In this document: positions 26,189 to 35,639 of the stretch, piece by piece
Layout of the letters: every line of letters starts with the position of its first letter
Numbering within the stretch: the stretch's first letter is position 1
NCBI GenBank assembly: GCA_965217195.1
Contig: CBDCHL010000003.1
Coordinates: 496,001 to 560,000, forward strand
Source: UBA6623 sp965217195
GTDB lineage: Bacteria > Acidobacteriota > Terriglobia > Bryobacterales > UBA6623
Direction: 5' to 3'
Length of the DNA stretch: 64,000 bases
Program-made: the position numbers and the translations under genes
The notes under the pieces: generated by a model
Told to the model about the DNA's origin: nothing
Seen by the model: the letters and a program-made list of their open reading frames with translations, nothing else
The model's database searches: none

Positions 26189-27610
26189 ATGTCGACCCGC
26201 CGTACACCGGAAGAAGTCCTTCAATTCGCAAGCGATAACGAAGCGCGCATGCTGGACGTGCGCTTCGCGGACCTGCCCGGACTGTGGCAGCACGTCACGT
26301 TTCCGATCGCGCAGCTCACCGAGACGACGTTCGAGGACGGCTTCGGCTTTGATGGTTCGAGCATTCGCGGCTGGCAAGCGATCAGCGAAAGCGACATGCT
26401 GATCGTGCCCGACCCGAACACCGCGATCATGGACCCGTTCACTGACGTTCCAACGTTGGTAATGATCGCCAACATCGTCGATCCGATCACCAAGCAACAC
26501 TACGAGCGCGACCCGCGTTGGATAGCTCACAAGGCCGAGCAATACCTGCGCTACACCGACATCGGCGACACGGCCTATTTCGGCCCCGAAGCCGAGTTTT
26601 TCATCTTTGACAACATTCGCTTCGACCAGTCGTATAACTACGGCTTCTACTACATTGACGCCGAGGAAGGCCGCTGGAACTCTAGCCGAGAGCGCGACAA
26701 CCTCGGATATCGACCGCGCTACAAAGAGGGCTATTTCCCCGTCCCGCCAACCGATCACCACCAGAACATCCGCACCGAGATGGTGACAACGATGCAGGAC
26801 TGCGGGCTCGAAATCGAATGCCACCATCACGAAGTCGCAACAGGCGGCCAGGGCGAGATCGACCAGAAGTACGCTTCGCTTGTGGAGGCGGCCGACAGCT
26901 TGATGATCTACAAGTACGTTGTCCGCAACGTCGCTTTCCGTTACGGGCAAACGGTCACATTCATGCCCAAGCCGTTGTGGAATGACAACGGCAGCGGCAT
27001 GCACGTTCACCAGAGTCTGTGGAAGGACGATGACCCGCTCTTTGCCGGCGATCAGTACGCCGGGCTGAGCGAGACGGCCCTCTACTACATCGGCGGTTTG
27101 CTCAAGCATGCGCCGGCCTTGGTCGCGTTCGCGGCGCCGACGACGAATAGCTATAAACGCCTTGTGCCCGGGTTCGAGGCGCCGGTCAACTTGGCTTATT
27201 CGCGCCGCAACCGCTCAGCGGCATGCCGAATCCCGATGTATTCGTCGGAACCAAAGACGAAGCGGGTCGAGTTCCGCCCGCCCGACCCCTCGGCCAACCC
27301 GTACCTGGCCTTCGCCGCAATGTTGATGGCGGGCCTTGACGGGATTCAGAATCAGATCGACCCGGGAGAGCCGCTCGACAAGGATATCTACGATCTATCG
27401 GCGGAGGAAATGCGGCAAGTGCCGTCATTGCCCGCTTCGCTCGAGGACGCCCTCGAGGCGCTCGAGCGCGATCACGAATTCTTGACTCGCCAGGACGTTT
27501 TCACCGAGGAAGTGATTGGAACCTGGATTGATTACAAGATGAAGAACGAAGTGGACGCTGTGCGGCAGCGCCCGCACCCCTATGAGTTCGAGCTGTATTA
27601 CGACATTTAG
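26189..27610 (+). CDS. glnA: Glutamine synthetase type I (first copy)
   Basis: 473 residues, the normal length for dodecameric bacterial GSI, which joins ammonium to glutamate using ATP. Motifs: FDGSSIRGW, the metal-site EAEFFIFD, NGSGMHVHQSLWK, PTTNSYKRLVPGFEAP and NRSAACRIP. Tyr in KDIYDL corresponds to the adenylylation site (E. coli Tyr397), so adenylyltransferase control is possible although glnE is not in the window. ATG at 26189 (MSTRRTPEEVL) matches the family start better than an ATG eight codons earlier. The second copy follows 47 bases after the stop. The 200-base leader has no clear promoter. Confidence 0.95.
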   Translation: MSTRRTPEEVLQFASDNEARMLDVRFADLPGLWQHVTFPIAQLTETTFEDGFGFDGSSIRGWQAISESDMLIVPDPNTAIMDPFTDVPTLVMIANIVDPITKQHYERDPRWIAHKAEQYLRYTDIGDTAYFGPEAEFFIFDNIRFDQSYNYGFYYIDAEEGRWNSSRERDNLGYRPRYKEGYFPVPPTDHHQNIRTEMVTTMQDCGLEIECHHHEVATGGQGEIDQKYASLVEAADSLMIYKYVVRNVAFRYGQTVTFMPKPLWNDNGSGMHVHQSLWKDDDPLFAGDQYAGLSETALYYIGGLLKHAPALVAFAAPTTNSYKRLVPGFEAPVNLAYSRRNRSAACRIPMYSSEPKTKRVEFRPPDPSANPYLAFAAMLMAGLDGIQNQIDPGEPLDKDIYDLSAEEMRQVPSLPASLEDALEALERDHEFLTRQDVFTEEVIGTWIDYKMKNEVDAVRQRPHPYEFELYYDI

Positions 27611-27657
27611 ATTTGACTTAGATAGGAATTTCTTGCAACGAAAAGGAGACACGACGT

Positions 27658-29082
27658 ATGCCTAACACGCCAGAGGATGTCCAAAAGATCGCCGCGGACG
27701 GCGGCGCTCAAGTAGTGGACTTCAAGTTCATCGATCTGCCGGGAGTCTGGCAGCACTTCTCAATCCCGGTCGAAGATTTGCAGCCGGACATTTTCGAAGA
27801 CGGTCTGGGCTTCGACGGATCGAGTGTCCGAGGCTTCCAGCCGATTCACGAGAGCGACATGCTGCTCATGCCCGACCCCGATACGGCCTACATGGACCCC
27901 ATGCGGGAAGCGCCGACAATGAGCATCATCTGCAACGTGGAAGATCCGCTGACCCGGCAGTCTTATAGCCGCGACCCCCGTCATATCGCGCAAAAGGCCG
28001 AGACGTTCCTCGAAGGTTCCGGCATCGCCGACACCAGCTATTGGGGCCCGGAACCGGAATTCTACATCTTCAACGATGTGCGCTACAGCCAATCGGCCAA
28101 CAGCGGCTCTTATTCGGTGGACTCGACGGAAGGCGCGTGGAATACCGGCCGAGAAGAAGAGGGCGGCAACCTTGGATACAAGCTGCGCCACAAAGAAGGG
28201 TACTTCCCGGTTCCTCCGGCCGACAGCATGCAGGACATCCGCACCAAGATGATGCTCGCGATGGCCGACTTCGACGTGAAGATCGAAGTGCATCACCACG
28301 AGGTCGGCACGGCGGGCCAGGCCGAGATCGACATGCGTTTCAACTCGCTCACGGCGATGGCCGACAGCGTGATGTATTACAAATACGTCATTCGCAATGT
28401 CGCCAAGGCGAACGGTCTTACGGTGACCTTCATGCCAAAGCCCCTGTTCGGCGATAACGGCAGCGGCATGCACGTCCACCAGAGCTTGTGGAAGGGCGAG
28501 ACGAACGTCTTTTTCGATGAGGGCGGCTACGCCTTGCTGAGCGAGACGGCGATGCACTATATCGGCGGCTTGCTCAAGCACACGCCCGCGTTGCTGGCGT
28601 TCACCAACCCGACGACAAACTCCTATCGCCGGCTGGTTCCCGGTTTCGAAGCGCCGGTCAACCTGGCCTACTCGATGCGCAACCGCTCGGCGGCCTGCCG
28701 CATCCCGGTTTATTCGACGAGCCCGAAGGCGAAGCGGATCGAGTACCGCTGCCCCGATCCTTGCTGCAACCCCTACCTGGCGTTCTCGGCCATGTTGATG
28801 GCGGGAATCGACGGCGTCGTCAACAAGATCGATCCGGGTTCAGCGATGGATAAGGATCTCTACGATCTGCCGCCCGAAGAGAAGGCAGCCCTCAAGACCA
28901 CGCCCGGCTCGCTGGGCGACGTGCTGAATGCCCTCGAGGACGACCACGAGTTCCTGCTCCGCGGCGACGTGTTCACGCAGGACGTGGTGGACACCTGGAT
29001 CAGCTACAAGCGCGAAGCCGAGCTGGAGCAGGTCAACCTGCGGCCCGTGCCGTATGAGTTTTATCTGTACTACGACCTGTAG
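27658..29082 (+). CDS. glnA: Glutamine synthetase type I (second, tandem copy)
   Basis: 474 residues and closely related to its neighbour along the whole length, but with its own variants (FDGSSVRGFQ, EPEFYIFN, NGSGMHVHQSLWKGE, KDLYDLPPEE with the adenylylation Tyr). AAAAGGAG lies nine bases before the ATG, a stronger site than the first copy has. Two adjacent complete GSI genes suggest isoenzymes that form separate or mixed dodecamers, perhaps with different regulation; this is inference. Both copies retain the active-site motifs, so neither is a decayed duplicate. Confidence 0.95.
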   Translation: MPNTPEDVQKIAADGGAQVVDFKFIDLPGVWQHFSIPVEDLQPDIFEDGLGFDGSSVRGFQPIHESDMLLMPDPDTAYMDPMREAPTMSIICNVEDPLTRQSYSRDPRHIAQKAETFLEGSGIADTSYWGPEPEFYIFNDVRYSQSANSGSYSVDSTEGAWNTGREEEGGNLGYKLRHKEGYFPVPPADSMQDIRTKMMLAMADFDVKIEVHHHEVGTAGQAEIDMRFNSLTAMADSVMYYKYVIRNVAKANGLTVTFMPKPLFGDNGSGMHVHQSLWKGETNVFFDEGGYALLSETAMHYIGGLLKHTPALLAFTNPTTNSYRRLVPGFEAPVNLAYSMRNRSAACRIPVYSTSPKAKRIEYRCPDPCCNPYLAFSAMLMAGIDGVVNKIDPGSAMDKDLYDLPPEEKAALKTTPGSLGDVLNALEDDHEFLLRGDVFTQDVVDTWISYKREAELEQVNLRPVPYEFYLYYDL

Positions 29083-29088
29083 AAGCCG

Positions 29089-29132
29089 GTTGTAGAGAGT
29101 AGGAGATCCCGGGTTGTAAAGAGAGTACGATC
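29089..29132 (+). repeat. Short direct repeats after the glnA pair
   Basis: GTTGTAGAGAGTAGGAGATC (29089-29108) and GTTGTAAAGAGAGTACGATC (29113-29132). They overlap an inverted repeat GATCCCGG (29105-29112) / CCGGGATC (29135-29142). Confidence 0.5.
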
Positions 29133-29165
29133 TGCCGGGATCAGCGATTCATAAGTGAAACCCAC

Positions 29166-29192
29166 GCGGGCTCGGCAAACAGCCGAGCCCGC
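29166..29192. terminator. Strong hairpin between glnA and the FRG gene
   Basis: Perfect 11-bp stem GCGGGCTCGGC / GCCGAGCCCGC with loop AAACA. It sits between convergent genes, so it probably ends transcription from the glnA side, although no T-run follows. Confidence 0.55.
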
Positions 29193-29379
29193 TAGCACGG
29201 AAAGTCGTAGCCTGTCCCCGACTTCCCAGCAGCATAATTTCCCGCTTGACGTGTAGGCCCTTAGGTCGCGGAACCAAGCGAAGCTGCACATTTTGGGAGG
29301 GCCGTCTCCTACACAATTGATTTTCGTACGTCCGATCGGACTTATACAGACTTCCCTTTCTGCGCGGCTGCTCGTCCGT

Positions 29380-30238
29380 TCAAGCCATATCTCCCTCCGG
29401 CCGCGCAGACGAACTTGCGAAACGAAGTAGATCGTTGTAGATGGCCATTGAAATTCCATCTCTGTCGCCCATCACTTCCGCCGGATCCGTTCCCCTCAAG
29501 CTGAGCCGTCGCAGAGCAGTCTCCTGCTCCGATGCACGAATGTCAACCCTCATCAATGTTCCATCCCGAAAGACATCATTATTCCTTCGGACATAATCAT
29601 CCAATGCTTCCCCCCGTCGACTCCAAGTAAGAACCCCCTTTTGGCGTCTCACTCGACGATTGTCCAAAACGTAGTGATTTACGAGACGAAATCGATCACG
29701 TCTATGTTCCCTCAGAAGGTCACTGGTTTTCGCTCCCCTATATGCACCTTCCTTTCGAAGAACCCTAACCGCCCCATCTTCGAACAGTTGATGATTAAGG
29801 CACCACACCGATACGTACTTTGAGGTAAGAGCCCCGCCTTCACAACCATCGAACGCAAATAAAAGCGCGACTGAAAGTGATTCGCTCCAGTCTAACAAGG
29901 CTGTCGGAAGCCTGTGATGCTGCGCGAGACTTTGCAGCACCTCATCGTTCACACTTCGACCTTTCCCGAACACCCTCTCATCAGCCACGAAACCGTTCCG
30001 AACGCACTCATTTCGAAAACGATCCAACATCAACTCGTAAAGCTCCTCGCGGCGGGTCTGACTTGCATTCTTGATCGCCCGCAACCGTGTGAACGAGGAC
30101 GACAGTCCCCACTTGAAATCCTTTTGCCCTCTAAACACCACATCCGACGACGCCGTACCCATCCTCTCCAACAGCCGGACTGCAAAGTCAAACCGATAAC
30201 CCCGTCCGTTGCCTGGCCTCTCGATAAACCCCCCCCAT
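29380..30238 (-). CDS. FRG-domain protein, start out of frame at a G8 tract
   Basis: A soluble protein with the FRG signature: VVFRGQKDFKW...SLSSSFTR, then LAQHHRLPTALLDWSES and VALLFAFDG, the QHxG/RPTxLLDW pattern of the family. The uninterrupted frame gives about 264 residues from a TTG at 30171, which would cut into the domain. The better start, ATG at 30236-30238, lies two bases after the stop of the upstream ATPase gene but is separated from the frame by eight G (30229-30236). With seven G it would read MGGFIERPGNGRGYRFDF and join the domain, giving 285 residues. FRG domains occur in proteins linked to phage defence; the biochemical activity is not known to me. More AT-rich than the flanking genes. 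Confidence 0.8.
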
Positions 30239-30668
30239 CACTAATCTCTATAAACTTCCAGAAACTTCTTCCCCTCCAGGCCCTCCGCTTCTCGAAACAC
30301 CCGGTCACGCAAGAGTATGTCCCACTCCTCATCCGTTACTGATCTCGGAAGTCGTCCCTGTTCACGCAATACTTGAATCCTCTCCCCGTAAGACGTAGTG
30401 AGAACTGGAAAAAGTCGTGGCAGACGATTCACATTTAAGACGCTCTCAAACGCATCTGATTCCACAGACTCTTCGCAACTCGATGGATTACAAAACCATT
30501 TCTCATCCAGATGAATCTGCCACAAAAATCCTAATGTGGTATAGACCCGATTCAAGAAGTCGCTCGGCGCGAAGGAATCAGTCTGGACCATCTGGTTTCG
30601 AACAACTTCGTCGACGGGTGTCACCATTGCCAAGTTGTCCAAGTACGCTGGTTCGGTCACGAGTCTTA

Positions 30669-31765
30669 TTGAATCTCGCATAATATAGAGTTAATCGAGA
30701 CAAAGAGAAGACTGCTTCCAGAAGGCCGTAATCAAGCGGGGTTTGCGGCGCATGCGGCGGAGGGATTTGCGAGCGCGCTCGTCCAGCTCCCAGTAGTCCT
30801 TCGGGCAAACGTTGGGCAACTCGTGCTGCTTCCAGTACGCCCAAATGTATTCCACCGGATTCAGCTCCGGCGCATAGGACGGCAAGAATTCCGTGGCGAT
30901 GTGGCCTTCGGAGAGTTCGATGAACTCTCGTACCAGGCGGCTGCGGTGTGCCGGCAAGCGGTCCCAGACGATCAGCAGCGGCCGGTCGATGTGGCGGACC
31001 AAAGCCTTCAGGAAGTCGATGACCTCCAGCTCGCCGATCGCACCGCGATAGAGCCGGAAGTAAAAGTTGCGCAACGTCAGCCCGGCCGACACCGAAAGCT
31101 TCTGCCAGTTGAAGTTGAATTGCAGCAGCGGTGTCTCGCCGCGCGGCGCCCAGGTGCGACAGCGATGCGGCTTCTGACTCAGTCCGCTTTCGTCGATGAA
31201 GACGATCGTGCGGCCTTGTTTTTGGGCTTTTTTTTAGTGGCCGGCCAGGTCTTGCGCTGCCAGTAGCGGATGGCCTCTTCGTTGCGTTCACGGGCTTGGC
31301 CGACCGGCCGTTGGGGGCTCCAGTTGAGCGCCCACAGGATCTTCCAGACATGGCCATCGTGATAGCGCACGCCGAACTCGTCTCCGATCAGACGAGCCAC
31401 CCGCGGACAAGTCCACAGTGGCGTCGGGAAGCCGTGCGCCTCGGGCCCTTCGAGCAGCAGCGTCTCGAGGCGTTCGAGCTGCGTGGCGTCCAACAGCGGC
31501 TTGCGACCGGCACGCCCGGCCTTGCGGAGTCCGGCCGCACCCCGCTCGCCATGCTCGCTGACCCAACGGCTCACGCTTTGCTGCGCCGCCTTCACCCGCC
31601 GTGCTGCCTCGGATTGACTCAAACCTTCGTCAACGACCAGCCGCACGGCCTCCAACCGTCTCCTCTCGAGAGCATCAAAATCGCGTCTTACGCCTCTTGG
31701 GTTCCCCATGTCTGTTAGGACGAGCAGAACCCTCAAAAGGTTACTCTATATTATGCGGGAGTCAA
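30669..31765 (-). mobile_element. IS630-family insertion sequence, copy C (1097 bp, divergent)
   Basis: Inverted ends TTGAATCTCGCATAATATAG and TTGACTCCCGCATAATATAG (the latter read inward from the right), flanked by TA at 30667-30668 and 31766-31767. Related to copies A and B but visibly diverged, so it arrived separately. It interrupts the ATPase gene between its second and third segments. Confidence 0.92.
30691..31709 (-). CDS. IS630-family transposase (copy C), made by -1 frameshift
   Basis: Same plan as the copy A enzyme: an N-terminal helix-turn-helix frame starting MGNPRGVRRDFDALE, a run of eight A reading A AAA AAG near 31236, and a DDE catalytic frame with FIDESG, IVWDRLPAHRS and YAPELNPVEYIW. 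Differences from copy A are scattered (for example VVDEGLSQSEAARRVKAAQQS), and no disabling change is seen apart from the frameshift. Confidence 0.85.
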
Positions 31766-32521
31766 TAGATATGCTTTCACGACTCCTTTCCGAATGCGAA
31801 AAGGCCGTGGCATTTCGTTAGACCCGAGTTTAATCAGATAGCCCACGTAATAGTTGAGCGCTTCAAAGATTTCGTCCTGCCGGTACCCATATTGTTCCAT
31901 TTTTTTGTCAATTGAAATATACGATGGCTGATCCCCTTTTTCTTCGTGCAAGATCTGCAACAAATGGTACCCAATCAAGAGATCCCTCGGCCGCCGGGAA
32001 TCTGGAACAGCATAAAAAACGTTCCGCAACCTGGAGCGGCGCCTATGGTGGACTCTGTGATGACCAGTGATGAGAGAGTCCCAGTGGTCGTATATTCCGA
32101 AATGTTCTTTTCCCTTCGCTTGCAGATTCTCATACATCGACTCGCTCGCCAAAATCCCGTGCCAGTACCCACGAGCGTGTCTCAAATTCCCGCCGCACAA
32201 CTCATGAACATCGTCCACAAAAGACGGTCTTGCAAAATCAAATGCCAATTTGATGAAGTCAAGGCACTCATCGTGATCGAGATCCAAGGCAGAATCATCT
32301 GTTCGACGGGAAGATGTCGGCGTCATGGTATCGAGATGCACTTTCCGACGTCGCGTTGTCATGTCCCCAGCGCTGACCACCCCAAGAGCTATGTGTTCGT
32401 GGTCGAAGGTTGGGGGTAAATCCTCGTCGGTCATGATGCGATGATAGGTTTCCGGCCACACCGGAACAAAAATGCGCCACAATTGTAACTTAGACTCTCC
32501 CAGCCAATCTCTCACCTGCTA

Positions 32522-33614
32522 CTGAGTCTCGCATAATATACTGTCAATCGAGACAAAGAGAAGACTGTTTCCAGAAAGCGGTAATCAAGCGCGGTTTGCG
32601 GCGCATTCGCCGCAGCGCTTTGCGGGCGCGCTCGTCGAGTTCCCAGTAGTCCTTCGGGCAGACGTTGGGCAACTCGTGCTGCTTCCAGTACGCCCAAATG
32701 TATTCCACCGGGTTCAACTCCGGCGCATAGGGCGGCAAGTACTCCGTTGCGATGTGATCCTCGGAGAGCTGGATGAACTCCCGCACCAGGCGGCTGCGGT
32801 GCGCCGGCAGCCGGTCCCAGACGATCAGCAGTGGGCCGTCGATGTGGCGCACCAAAGCCTTCAGGAAGTCGATGACCTCCAGCTCGCCGATCGCGCCGGG
32901 ATAGAGCCGGAAGTAAAAGTTGCGCAACGTCAGCCCGGCCGACACCGACAGCTTGTCCCAGTTGAAGTTGAACTCCAACACCGGTGTCTCGCCGCGCGGC
33001 GCCCAGGTGCGGCAACGATGCGGCTTCTGACTCAATCCGCTTTCGTCGATGAAGACGATCGTACGTTCTTCTTTGCGGGCTTTTTTTTAATGGCCGGCCA
33101 AGTCTTGCGCTGCCAGCCGCGGATGGCCTCTTCGTTGCGCTCCCGCGCTTTGCCGACGGGCCGTTGCGGGCTCCAACCGAGCGCCCGCAGGATCTTCCAG
33201 ACATGGCCCTCGTGATAGCGCACGCCGAACTCGTCTCCGATCAGACGAGCGACCCGCGGACAGCTCCACAGCGGCGTCGGGAAGCCGTGCGCCTCGGGGC
33301 CTTCCAGCAGCAACGCCTCGAGGCGTTCGAGCTGCGCGGCGTCCAACAGCGGCTTACGGCCGGCGCGGCCGGCCTGGCGCAACCCGGCTTCGCCGTCACG
33401 CCGGTATCGTCGCAGCCACTCGCTGACGCTTTGCCGCGCGACCTTCAATCGCCTCGCTGTCTCGGACTGACTACAGCCTTGCTCGACCAACCGGATCGCT
33501 TTGAAACGGCGCTTCTCCAGGGCCTCGAAATCCCGCCGTACGCCTTTTGTATTTCCCATACATACAAAGACGTACGTACCCCAAAAAGGTGTCACTTTAT
33601 TTTGCGAGATTCAA
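32522..33614 (-). mobile_element. IS630-family insertion sequence, copy B (1093 bp)
   Basis: Flanked by TA at 32520-32521 and 33615-33616. Same length and, by eye, same sequence as copy A (13892-14984) in the opposite orientation, so one was recently copied from the other or from a common source. It interrupts the ATPase gene between its first and second segments. Confidence 0.93.
32544..33559 (-). CDS. IS630-family transposase (copy B), made by -1 frameshift
   Basis: Protein-identical to the transposase of copy A in both frames, with the same eight-A slippery run at about 33082-33089 and the same FIDESG, IVWDRLPAHRS and YAPELNPVEYIW motifs. Probably functional. Confidence 0.88.
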
Positions 33615-34598
33615 TAAATGGCTCTGAGATGAAGATCCTCGGGTGTCTGATCGAGATTGTCTAAACAAAGCACGAGATAGCGGTACGGAAAAGATTCAGG
33701 AATCTGGTCCGGATCGACGAGTAAGTCTGATAAATATTGTAACGCCAGCTCCACCCACTTCTCCGTTGTAATGGTACTCCTCACTCGAACTACTTCTCTC
33801 TCTCTATATTGAGGATCTCCCTCTTCTGCGCGTTGAAACACGGCGGTGTTGAATCTCAAAATGGGATCGAACATTTGACATCGATCGTGTCCCTCCAAAT
33901 CGAATCCGATACGATCACAAGCGTCAGTAAGCTGCTTTCTGATCGATCGATAAAGGCGCTTCTCAAAGTCAGGGACGGTCTTGACGCCATAGAAATTGAC
34001 TCCGATTGCCAATTTTTCTTTGAAATGTTCTCGGCCTACGCCCAACTCTGGGCAATAATGAAACATATAGTACCTTAGAAACTTCGATTTACCGATACCT
34101 ACGTCACCTTCAATGATCACCAATTGATGACCCGTTTTCTTCCAGAACAGTGGGTCAATATAAGCCTCGTAGGCGTGGTCGAAATGGTTGGGCGGGTTGG
34201 TGGTGGACGATTGTCGCCAAGTCCTCTTATTCGAGTAGAGCCGCAACTCAGTTTCGCTGAGCGGGCCCACAACGGCGTCGTCCGGTTCGGCGAAGACGGC
34301 ACGGAAAGGCTCCTCGTAGTGAGTGGCGATTGCGTTGCGAGTTGGCGCAGTAAGATCGTCATAAGGGACGACGGATGTTCGGGTGTCGTCCCGAGCGGCT
34401 TGGCGTGGAGCTTGGGATGGTGGCATGACTATTGGGGAATTCGTGGGCGTTGTCTGATGCGAAATCGTCAGGAAGAGTGTGCGATTATATCGAATTGTGG
34501 CGTTTCATGCAACCGCCTCCACAACCCCCTTTCACCTTTCGGGACGGACTCCACAGCTTCTTTAGGCAAGCCGCTTTACGCCGGATTCAGGTTTTAGA

Positions 34599-34755
34599 GG
34601 GAGTTCAGGGAGTTCGGAGGGAGTTTGGGGGGAGTTCGGGGAGTTCGGCGGGGAGTTGGGAGTTCGGGGAGTTCGGCGGGGGAGTTCGGAGGAGTTCCGG
34701 AGGAGTTCGAGAGTTCGCGAGTGTTCCGAGAGTTCGGGAAGAGTTCGGGGACGGA
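34599..34755 (+). repeat. Degenerate tandem array of GGGAGTTCG units
   Basis: About fifteen GAGTTC-containing units of 8 to 15 bases with variable numbers of G between them. One strand is almost free of C runs. The array ends in a hairpin GAGTTCGGG (34741-34749) / CCCGAACTC (34757-34765). Confidence 0.85.
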
Positions 34756-34883
34756 GCCCGAACTCGGCCAAAACCGCCTTGACACTACCGCTATCCTAAG
34801 CACGGCGAGGCCGAGCCAAGGCTCGCCGGCGACAGGCCAAGGAGGACAAGAAAAGCCCACGAAGCGGCCTGAAAAATCATTGC

Positions 34884-35400
34884 CAAACGAACCCAATTTC
34901 GCGAATCCAGGATCGATCCCAGGTCCCGCATATCCAGCTGTGTCAATAACTTAGTGGATCTCGGACGCCGAGCGCCCGCGCTCCAATTAAAAATCTTCAC
35001 CAAAGAGACGCCCCGATCCGACGATCAGCGATCGCGACCAGATGAGGCTCAGGCCGAATTCAGTCCCCACTCTCCGCATAGGCCCCACAGCCTGAGTGAA
35101 GCAAGCAAGGACGAGAAGGGCCGGCCCTGGCGAAGGATTTCGACGAAACAAAGCCAATTCTCTCAAAGAAAAGGCGTAAAACTTAAGCGATATCAAGAAC
35201 TTGGACGCGTAATAGTCGGAACCGCGCAACGGGTAGTTCGCGGACCCGCGGCCGCCCCCGCCGCCCGCTCTACAGGCAAGCCCCGCGGGGAGATCGTAGA
35301 CAGACAAGGCGTAAAAGGGGAGGTGCAAGTACAAGCCCCAGTCAATTCGACGAAACGAAGCCAATTTTCGATCGCATCCCAAACAATATCAATAACTTAG
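34884..35400 (+). repeat. Diverged interspersed repeats
   Basis: TCAATAACTTAG occurs at about 34943 and 35389. A related block, CGAAACAAAGCCAATTCTC (about 35146) and CGAAACGAAGCCAATTTTC (about 35351), has a weaker third version near 34884. They look like decayed copies of a dispersed element. Confidence 0.5.
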
Positions 35401-35451
35401 AACGATTGCCCGGAAGCGAAGCACGGGGGGGGTAATCCGGTTGGGGTGACC

Positions 35452-35501
35452 CGGGAAGATCGGGGAAGATCGGTGACGGGAAGATCGGGACGAAGATCGG
35501 T
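35452..35501 (+). repeat. Tandem array of GGGAAGATCGG units
   Basis: Four imperfect units of 10 to 16 bases, each containing GAAGATCGG. Confidence 0.7.
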
Positions 35502-35639
35502 CACAGCCGCCGAACCCGTCCTAGGTTTTGCCGGATACACCTCCGGCGCCCCTGCGCCGTCCGGCATGGCAAGATCGGCTCGGGCGGACCCGCGGTTTTT
35601 TGGTCTCGCCGTGTGGGTTCGCGGTGCTATCATTCCCGC

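Larger units (their letters stand above)
30241..34426 (-). pseudogene. P-loop ATPase gene (about 660 codons) split by two IS630 insertions
   Basis: Three host segments (34426-33617, 32519-31768, 30666-30241) read on as one protein once the IS copies and one TA each are removed. Segment 1 has Walker A (GDVGIGKS, about 107-114) and Walker B (LVLCLDNLDQ, about 251-260). Segment 2 starts QVRDWLGESKLQLWRIF, contains a sensor-like ELCGGNLRHARGYW, and ends in a winged-helix-like region (ISIDKKMEQYGYRQDEI). Segment 3 continues with RLVTEPAYLDN. The 2-3 junction is exactly in frame (codons CTA then AGA). The 1-2 junction is in frame but the joint codon reads TAG. I infer a STAND/AAA-like regulatory ATPase. 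It lies two bases upstream of the FRG gene. As it stands it cannot make the full protein. Confidence 0.8.
34427..35639. other. Gene-free, repeat-rich 1.2-kb region
   Basis: No coding region can be supported on either strand. It contains a G-rich tandem array at 34599-34755, a second array at 35452-35501, and diverged interspersed repeats between 34884 and 35400. It separates the ATPase-FRG island from the exported-enzyme genes. Confidence 0.7.

Noticed and set aside
34599..34755. Possible CRISPR array
   Set aside because: Units are 8 to 15 bases, degenerate and without unique spacers; no cas gene is present.
34562..34954. Frames through the GAGTTCGG array giving repeats such as ELPELP or EFGGSSG
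   Set aside because: They exist on both strands only because the tandem unit lacks stop codons; no start signals and no known protein type.
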